Below are positions 57,304-64,000 of a DNA stretch of 64,000 nt, piece by piece (position 1 is the first letter of the stretch; each line of letters opens with the position of its first letter). The notes beneath the pieces were generated by a model, which was not told where the DNA came from, did no database searches, and saw only the letters and a program-made list of their open reading frames with translations. A program made the translations under genes and the position numbers. The stretch is from contig CM043958.1 of the NCBI GenBank assembly GCA_014529385.2, positions 143,960,734-144,024,733 on the forward strand. Reading direction: 5' to 3'. The DNA is from Adiantum capillus-veneris. Taxonomy: Eukaryota > Streptophyta > Polypodiopsida > Polypodiales > Pteridaceae.

Positions 57304-58194
57304 CTTGCTCTCGTGCATCTCTCTCTCCCCTTTGGCACATATGGTAATGCCCCACTAGTTGGGCTACTCAGATGAACATGTACAGTTCTGGGGGTTTATG
57401 TGTGTTTGCCAAGGCAAGCTCCTTCTGAACAGGAACCGGACCCTGTGGGGGATTAGGTAATTGCTATTCCCCCACAGGTACGCTGAGTTCCATCGCGAAA
57501 GATTGCGAGTTTGGAGAGTTTTCTTGTGTAAAAACTTGTCCAATTCACAAGGGAACTGTCCCATTGTGTGCGGGAGTCCTCAGGACACGCGTAGGCGTGT
57601 TCGCTCCGCACAAAACGATCCGAAACAAGGAATTACAGCCTGCTGTGTTTTTCTGCAGGTTTAGGGTTTCGCACCTAAACTGCAAGGGAACACCAGGGGA
57701 GCCTCGTGAGAGCCTTGGGATGCGTGTACAGGCTTTTGGGCACCTAGCTCTGAAAACCAGAGAATTACAGCCCGCTGAATTTTTGTGACAGCTCACCAGA
57801 AAGCTTCCAGATAGAGAGGGAATCCGCCCTAGACAGGTACTTTTGACGTACAGGGGTTTTTGCGCCATTATGTTGCCGAAATCAGGTCAAAAACCTGTGT
57901 TTTCAGCCCTCGTCAGGTTTGGACAGTTTTGTGAAAGCGTGTACTAAGTGGTCGGATCGTCTACCTTAAATTAATAAAGAAATACCGAAAGGGGCGCGAG
58001 TCTTTGGGGCCTACAAGGTGTCGGTCTCGTGTGCACAGTGACATTCTAGTCGCTGGACAACTATGTTCTCTTTCCTTCTCAGTGCTCTTTGTTAAGTTAA
58101 CAGGTAATTGAAATAGTACCGCCCTCTAAGTTGTACAGGCCGGTTATATCCTGCCTGCACCAAATTCAACTTGTTGATCTCCGGGAAGTCTTGG

Positions 58195-58690
58195 AATAGC
58201 CAAAGCTAGACCAAAAGTGTCAAGGTAAAGTTCCAAATATGAGGAGTACCTGCTAGGTCCTCCCTCTATCCATTTCACATCCAATGCCGGATAGTTCTTG
58301 ACTAAGAATCTCCGTTCACTTTACCTTTCTCTTTCCTTTCCTGGTGAGCCAATATCTATTCCGGAATGAGTATCTCCTCGCTCGGTTCCGCTTGAGGTTG
58401 CTCCTCAGGCTCCCTGTCGATTGGCACCTCACCCTTGAAATTTTTCAAGAGATTCGTATGAAAAGCATTGTGAATCTTCCTTAGCTTTGGAAAAAGCTGC
58501 TCCTTTCCTTTTCGTTTCCTTAGGCCTGCCTTCTCAGACTGTAAGAGCACCCAATAATCTTCCTTCAGATGCAAGTCGCGTCGAATCTTGTCGGCTGCCT
58601 TCTTATGCCGTGCTTGAGAATTCTCAAGAGCCTCGTGCACCTTGGCAAAAGCAGTATCTAGATCTGGATGATATTGATCTGCCTCAAAAA
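58195..58690 (-). pseudogene. Element E integrase C-terminus and chromodomain remnant
   Basis: On the minus strand: KIFEADQYHPDLDTAFAKV, then ENSQARHKKAADKIRRD, FPKLRKIHNAFHTNLLKNF and ILIPE, then a chromodomain-like part (about 58200-58370: ILAHQERKEKGK). Compared with B and A1, a stretch between FPKL and KIHNA is deleted and a CAG-to-TAG stop precedes ILAH. Confidence 0.82.
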
Positions 58691-59530
58691 TCTTATCCTA
58701 GGTCTAGGGAATCTCTGATCTACCAGCTGATCCCTTTTTTTCTTTCTTTCCTTGTGCCTTGGACCTATGGGTAGCTTCTTTAGCTTCCCTTGTCCATTGG
58801 CACGTCAGTCTCAATCATCGGAACCCTAAGACGCACTATCATCTGATTCCCTTTCTCAGGAATCCTTTGATGAACTTGCATCTGGTTTCCTTAGTTTGTC
58901 GGAACCTTCAGATGTGCCACCATCTGGTTCTCTTGGCGAATCCTGTGGTGAGCTGTCATCTGGTTTAGACTTCTTCTATTCAGACTTCTGGTTTAGACAA
59001 TAGTCTCGAATCTCTTTTAGCAAACCAAAATCTGGTGTTTCAAAGTAATCTTCCGAAACGAAGACACTAGCAAATAAGTATCTCAAAACCTTTGGTAGTA
59101 GTCATTCAATGTATCTTTGTGAGTCATTTGCAAGTGATGCCAAGTCGTGATGACATCTTGTGCATATTCATTTGATATCCAAGTTGACGTGAAAATTGTC
59201 TTGAATTTTAATCACGTCGCAGGTGCTTCTCTGTGTAACAACACCATGTCTGTACAATTCCTTTCAAGTAAGATGCTGCCTTTCGCACTTTGGAATGTTG
59301 TGAGAACCGTCCTCCAGAGTAGGCGACGTCAAACTGTTGTACAAACTCAAGGGCTTGAAGGATGTCTTGGTAGCCTGAAAACGTCTCAAACTTGACGCCT
59401 TGACTCCCTTTCTTGAACTCCTTGGTGATTTGGTCATTGTCAAAAGAGGATAAGCTCTCCTCCTCTGAACGGTTAGATGGCCTTCCATGCCTTCTAGATT
59501 TTTTTAAAAAAATCTACTTTAAAAGAATCT
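58690..59530 (-). pseudogene. Gag segment captured inside the element E integrase
   Basis: On the minus strand, KGSQGVKFETFSGYQD, FVQQFDVAYSGGRFSQHSK and VRKAASYLKG (about 59215-59410) match the B capsid. They are followed by LLVSSFRKI, EIRDYCLNQKS and a Ser/Asp/Pro-rich stretch (about 58750-58985). This gag block lies between the integrase core (upper) and integrase C-terminus (lower), in the same orientation. AAGATT occurs at both junctions. It was either inserted or brought in by template switching. Confidence 0.75.
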
Positions 59531-59534
59531 TGTC

Positions 59535-59910
59535 TTAGGTGCTTAAAAATTGAGGAACTTTCTTAGCACCCTCGAATACTTCAAATGACGCCTTCCCCAT
59601 GTGTTGTTGTAGGCAAACTCCACCAAGGGCAAATACTTCTCCTATTAAGTCTTCTGCTCCGAAAAATAAGACTTCAACAAATCCAAAACCATTGAATTGG
59701 CTATCTCAAATTGCTCATCTGTCTTCGGGTGGAACGAGGACGAGAACAGCAACCGCGTGCCAATGTGAGACAAATAATTTCGCCAAATGGTCGGGCTTAA
59801 GTGTCTTCTTTACGGCAAAGAAGTGAGCCTGTTTACTGAATCTGTTGATGACTGTCCAAATGCCATCATGCCCACTATGTGTCTTGGGAAGATAAAAAAT
59901 AAAATCCATG
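59535..59910 (-). pseudogene. Element E integrase core remnant
   Basis: On the minus strand MDFIFYLPKTHSGHDGIW (first catalytic Asp, about 59905) runs to INRFSKQAHFF. The segment with the second Asp is missing; it continues at the FSSSFHPKTDEQFEIANS block (Glu region, about 59710-59750), then LPLVEFAYNNTWG and the KVPQFLST block (about 59545). Confidence 0.82.
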
Positions 59911-59999
59911 GCAATGCTTTCCCAAAGACGGGAGGGTATACCGTATGGGTAAAGGCTATAGAAATCTTAGTGTCTTATGCTCGTCAAACTTGACCTTTT

Positions 60000-60345
60000 G
60001 GCATACTAAGCAATTGCCAACAAACGCGTCCACATCCTTTTAGAGCTTCGACCAGTAAAAGTAACGGTCAACATCCTCTAAGGTGGTATCTATGCCTTGG
60101 TGGCCGGAAAAAGGTGGACAATAGCACTCTGTCAAAATCTTGTTCCTCAAAGGCTGTGTAACACACAACATCGTTTTCCGCATCAAATAGGCGTCCCGTA
60201 TGGAATAGCCTGCAACTAGCTTCCCATTCTGTATCCAGTGAAAGATGTTTGCAAAGTCTGGATTGGTGGCGTACTGATCTGCCATATCCTTGAAGCTTTG
60301 ATGATGTATTGTGGAAATAGCCAGAACCAAGGGCTTCCAAGACAA
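60000..60345 (-). pseudogene. Element E RNase H tail and integrase zinc domain remnant
   Basis: On the minus strand: FKDMADQYATNPDFANIF, then MRKTMLCVTQPLRNKILTEC and FSGHQGIDTTLEDVDRYFYW, matching B at 23261-23400 almost residue for residue. The downstream C-X2-C part is still visible at about 59990-60025. Confidence 0.85.
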
Positions 60346-60354
60346 TCCAGGATC

Positions 60355-60461
60355 TTAGCCCTCCGCATCTGCCTTTCCAAAAGCTGCTTCTGCGACAAGA
60401 AGTAGCGCAAACTCTGGTGATATGTAAACTTTAAAGATTGTAAAGTCAGCTCCGAGAAGAT
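60355..60461 (-). pseudogene. Element E RNase H fragment
   Basis: The minus strand starts at HYLLGADFTIF (about 60425-60461) and continues into LRYFLSQKQLLERQMRRAKI with a frame change. It ends abruptly at 60461, next to LTR L60. Confidence 0.8.
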
Positions 60462-60465
60462 AGTG

Positions 60466-60874
60466 TGTTGATGACGTGGTTGTTGTACGGACGCTTGCGT
60501 TTTGCGCTACAGATTGTTGACATGGCAGCTGTACGGATTTGCGTTGATAGCTTTCGGGACTAAATGCTTTTGACTTGATGCTTTTCATGTAGCTACTTTT
60601 GGGCCTAAGGCCTTTAAATAAGACCCACGGGCTCTCACTCTAGTAGTCTACCTGTAGGAGATGTAGAGCAGAGCCATGGGAGTTGTACCTTGTTGATGCA
60701 ATATAAAGAAATACCGAAAGGGGCGCGAGGGTTTGGGGCAAGTGCTCTCTTGGGGTGGAACTCCGCCACTCTCCGTCTCGTGTGTCATGCATCTCCTTCG
60801 GTTTAGTGTTATTTGAAGTGCTAAAAGTTGTTCAGTCTGTTCCTTTGTGGAAACGTGGTGCCCGTCCCGTTACA
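60466..60874 (+). repeat. LTR L60 (same family as L48)
   Basis: 409 bp, TGTTGATGACGTGG...CCCGTTACA. The shared motif is at 60708-60727. It lacks the TGTCACAAAG start of full B/C-type LTRs, so it may be truncated on the left. Flanks TAGTG and GTGTA are not a clean duplication. Confidence 0.7.
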
Positions 60875-61266
60875 GTGTATGCCTACAATCTAGAAACAGC
60901 TCACAGGGCCGGCTGCAGTGACAAAGAAGCCCTCACTCGCAAGATCCAAATGGGGGACATGGGAGATGGCCTTCAAAACTCCAACCCCCCTTGTTAGTTC
61001 TTGGGTTCACAAGAGAAGGGATCTGGGGCCTCTAAGAGTGAAGAAGGAATCTACAAGTCTAGTCCACCATTGCACAAGCACACCTCTCTAAGAATAGCAT
61101 AGAGCACTCGGATTAGAGAATCTTGTCCACCCTTGCATCGAGCACACCTATCTACAGAATAATGAAGAGCATTGGGATAGACAATCTTATCTATCATTGA
61201 CAACAAATAGGGATCCCGAATCCGCCATCAATGTCCCCTAGGCTCTAGAAACTTGGGTCAACTGTC
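60875..61266. other. No recognisable feature
   Basis: About 390 bases with no recognised domain or repeat. Confidence 0.4.
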
Positions 61267-61420
61267 ACAAATGGGAGCACACATGAGCAATTAATAAATA
61301 GAACTTGAGTGAGAATAAGAAGAGCGAAGATTGAGAGAGTGTTGGAGACGAGAAGATGGGTAGGTCCCTCCCCCTTAATGAGAATCTTTATTAATGGGGA
61401 AAATATTTTTATAAAAGGAC
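61267..61420 (-). repeat. LTR-end fragment related to element G
   Basis: Plus strand TGTCACAAATGGGAGCAC, then GAGAAGATGGG(T)AGGTCCC-CCCC and ATCTTTATTA match the left edge of G LTRs (TGTCACAAACGGGAGCG, AGAAGATGGGCTGGTCCC, ATCTTTATTA) at the same spacing. It sits beside minus-strand pol remnant I and could be its 3' LTR. Confidence 0.6.
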
Positions 61421-61439
61421 CATAGTGAACCCCTCTGTT

Positions 61440-62620
61440 CTACATCTCGGACTCGATGTTCATTTCCTCCTTGTTCGGGAACGCGAAAGCCTAGCTCTCT
61501 ATTCAGATACCTTCCGGTTTGTCTCAGAGCATGGGAGCTCTGCAAACCATCTCGTTCCTCATTTAAAAGGGATCTTCTTTCTTGTTAGGTCATGTAGTTG
61601 TCCAGCTACATGAGCAAAGTCTCAGATATGATGAACACAATGCCAGAATACTACATCCATCATGTACAGTAGTGGGAGTGGGCGAGTCTTGAACTACGTG
61701 GATCTTTGCGGGATCCGTACTCACCTAATTGTGAGAGACTACATGGCCCAAGTAGTGAATCTTCGTGAGAAAGAAATCACTTCTCTTTGCATTGACATGC
61801 AACTCAGGCTTTTGCAGTTCTTGAAACACTATATCCAAGTGCTCATGACGTCACTCTTCTGATTGAGAGAAAACTAGTATGTCATCAAAGAATACTTCTG
61901 TAAGGGCTCGGTATGTACTGAAGACATGATCCATCATTCAAGTGAATGTGGGAGGAGCATTGGTTCACCTAAGAAACTGATTATGACTCGGTGGCCAAAA
62001 ATTCACGAAGTCCAAAGATTGTGTGAAAAATGATCTTGGGCTATGCATATATGATGATACCCAACTCTTTAAGTCTATGCGACTAAAGATGCTTGTGTCC
62101 TATAACTTATCGAGAATGTCATCAATCTGAGGAATTGGAAAGCTTTTCGTGATTGAGATCTTGTTTAGAGATCGGTAATCTGCGGAACGTGGCATCTTTC
62201 TTCTACGCGAGAAGTATTTGGCCGTATGAGACCTTTCTCTAGAAGCTCGTTGCTTCAAAATTTCCTCTTGCTGAACAAGCCTTATCTTATAGGGGGGGGA
62301 GACCTACCCGGTATGAGATCAATGGGATGACCTTCCAGACGTTTCGGTGGTAGCTTATTAGGAAGAGTTTGAGTGAAGCAATCCTTGTTCCTTTCAATAA
62401 ATTGGAAATGCTTTTTATCAAGACTCGAGGGCAAACTCTCTTTTTCTTATCCTTCTCTCATGCGAAAATCAAGTAAGTAGAAACACACTTCTTCATTTCC
62501 TTCTTAATAGAGAAATGACTTACAATAGGGAAATAGTCAATCCCCAGCATTAGCAAAAATTTTGATTTTCTTGCCCTCAAATTCGAAGGCATACCCAGGA
62601 TAGATGTCACATCCGTACTG
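61440..62620 (-). pseudogene. Ty3/gypsy protease-RT remnant (element I)
   Basis: On the minus strand from right to left: a protease end (GCDIYPGYAFEFEGKKI, about 62540-62610, against A1 GCDVLLGIPWLF), HPIDLIPGRSPP (about 62315-62345), FPIPQIDDILDKL and IFSRIDLKS (about 62060-62140), NAPPTFT, active site VFFDDILVFSQSEE (about 61850-61895), then DIVFQELQ, NAKRSDFFLTKIHYLGHVVS (about 61735-61800) and TDPAKI. Several stops and frame changes are present. The catalytic Asp pair is retained although the gene is dead. Confidence 0.82.
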
Positions 62621-62662
62621 ATTGAACTTCGCATCTATATATGGAGTCAATTATCTACACAC

Positions 62663-63304
<642 letters not shown>

Positions 63305-63638
63305 GCTGTCAAAGACATTTACAGACACACACAGTCTTGTTATGCACACGCTTCAGTCACAGAAAAAGGGACTTCGTGCAGAGCATTTAGGTTTATGCAA
63401 AGCTATCTGCTCCATCATGAGATGGAGGCATACTATAGATCCAGCAGGTGGAAAAGCCTATCAAGATTGCTCAGCTGAAGAAGCAAAGAGCAACAACGAG
63501 GACTTGATCTTGTGGCCTCCAGCAGTAATAGTCCACTATGTAGCAAAGAAAATTGAAGGACAACAGGAAACGGTTGCGGAGTCTGCAGTCAAAGATTTCC
63601 TGAAAGGTTGGGATCTAATTTATGCCTGTGAAGTGTAG
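63305..63638 (+). CDS. XS-domain protein, exon 2 (second half of zf-XS finger and start of XS domain)
   Basis: The exon begins G|CTGTCAAAG after acceptor TGCAG and completes the split Arg748 codon. It reads LSKTFTDTHSLVMHTL, giving H757 and H762 of the finger begun in exon 1, then the zf-XS helix LRAEHLGLCKAICSIMRW, a linker with KAYQ, and the XS start DLILWPPAVIVH (about residues 814-825). XS domains run about 110 residues, yet the frame stops at 63636 after only about 45. A donor-like AAAG|GTTGGG at 63606/63607 fits the point where the family pattern fades (AVKDFLKG), so further exons probably lie beyond 64000. The alternative is a truncated 858-residue protein; AATAAA at 63664 and 63737 would serve it. 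The frame upstream to 63237 is intron. Confidence 0.88.
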
Positions 63639-64000
63639 TGCCTACACAGAAATTATTAAGGGTGAATAAATGGTAGTCCTATCCTTTTTTTTGAATGGCT
63701 TATAGGGTCTACTGGTAAGACAGATTTGGGGTGCAAAATAAAGCTTTGTTTTGTGCGTGCATAGTTAAGCTGTATTTTGTTGACTGCTAGGGAAGATTGT
63801 TATTTCAGCATTGACACGTTTTGGAAATTTTGACACTCACCTCAAAGCAGTAGTCTTTATGGTAGTTCCAGGGTTGTTTGGTCCCAATGTGATAATTGTC
63901 TAGCACTCAAGGAGCATAAAAGACTCACTAAATTTCAACGTTTTTAGGGGTTTATTAGGGCTCTTTTATACATGGACTTGCTGTCAAATTGTGGTGTATG
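63639..64000. other. Right edge of window: intron 2 or 3' UTR
   Basis: No exon continuing the XS domain was recognised. Two AATAAA hexamers (63664, 63737) are possible polyadenylation signals if the gene ends at 63638. Confidence 0.4.

Larger units (their letters stand above)
49799..58148 (+). mobile_element. A-like solo LTR F, split by element G
   Basis: LTR sequence lies at 49799-50291 (TGTCACCAGGAGGTG...) and 57309-58148 (ending GGCCGGTTATA), about 1338 bases net. It follows the same plan as A-family LTRs: CCTCTCTCTCCCCTTTGGCA near 57320, the shared motif at 57979-57998 and a GCCGGTTA end. No interior is present. Flanking TCCCA (49794-49798) and TCCTG (58149-58153) look like a target duplication that has since gained two transitions. 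It sits in the spacer of E. Confidence 0.8.
48570..60461 (-). mobile_element. Minus-strand Ty3/gypsy element E, truncated, split by LTR F
   Basis: Reading leftward on the minus strand: RNase H (from 60461), integrase, a captured gag segment, integrase end and chromodomain, [LTR F at 58148-49799], 3' spacer, polypurine tract and 3' LTR (49053 to about 48570). The spacer on both sides of F matches B's spacer in order, which joins the two parts. The 5' LTR, gag start, protease and RT are missing at the right end, where LTR L60 begins. The left limit is approximate. Confidence 0.8.

Overview
The window is plant nuclear DNA from a large, retrotransposon-rich genome. The evidence is chromodomain Ty3/gypsy elements, Ty1/copia remnants, initiator-tRNA-Met primer sites and one conserved plant-type XS-domain gene with GT-AG splice sites. 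A fern, other non-seed plant or gymnosperm fits the very large intron, but the sequence alone does not settle the species.

One host gene spans most of the window on the + strand. Exon 1 (6987-9229) encodes a long Arg/Ser/Pro-rich N-terminus and ends inside a zf-XS zinc finger, just after its two cysteines. Exon 2 (63305 onward) restores the same reading frame, supplies the two histidines of that finger and then starts an XS domain. The two coding exons are separated by an intron of about 54.1 kb (9230-63304). The XS domain is incomplete at the right edge, so further exons probably lie beyond 64000.

The intron is a stack of nested LTR retrotransposons. From left to right: element B (10511-27101, TSD CCCAC) carries a nearly intact element A1 (14555-23248, TSD GAAGG) in its pol and an A-family solo LTR (25291-26768, TSD GAGAG) in its 3' LTR. 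A minus-strand copia RT is split by element A2 (31913-39666, TSD CCTTG). Element C (42072-45814) is a gag-protease-only element. Several LTRs (D, L47, L48) follow. A minus-strand Ty3 element E (about 48570-60461) is split by an A-like LTR F (49799-58148), itself split by minus-strand element G (50297-57303, TSD CTTGC), giving a three-level nest. LTR L60 and a minus-strand Ty3 pol remnant I precede a long TG microsatellite and the exon 2 acceptor.

Upstream of the gene (1-6986) are a short LTR with a minus-strand primer site, a degenerate minisatellite, a decayed Ty3 integrase tail and a small promoter-proximal duplication. Large parts of that region show nothing recognisable.

A1 is the only copy close to coding-competent: gag-pro-RT-RNaseH-integrase-chromodomain is open except for one single-base frameshift, and its LTRs differ at roughly nine sites by eye. 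All other copies are broken by stops, frameshifts or deletions. Several stops in A2, B and E are CAG-to-TAG changes, as expected from deamination of methylated CHG cytosines.
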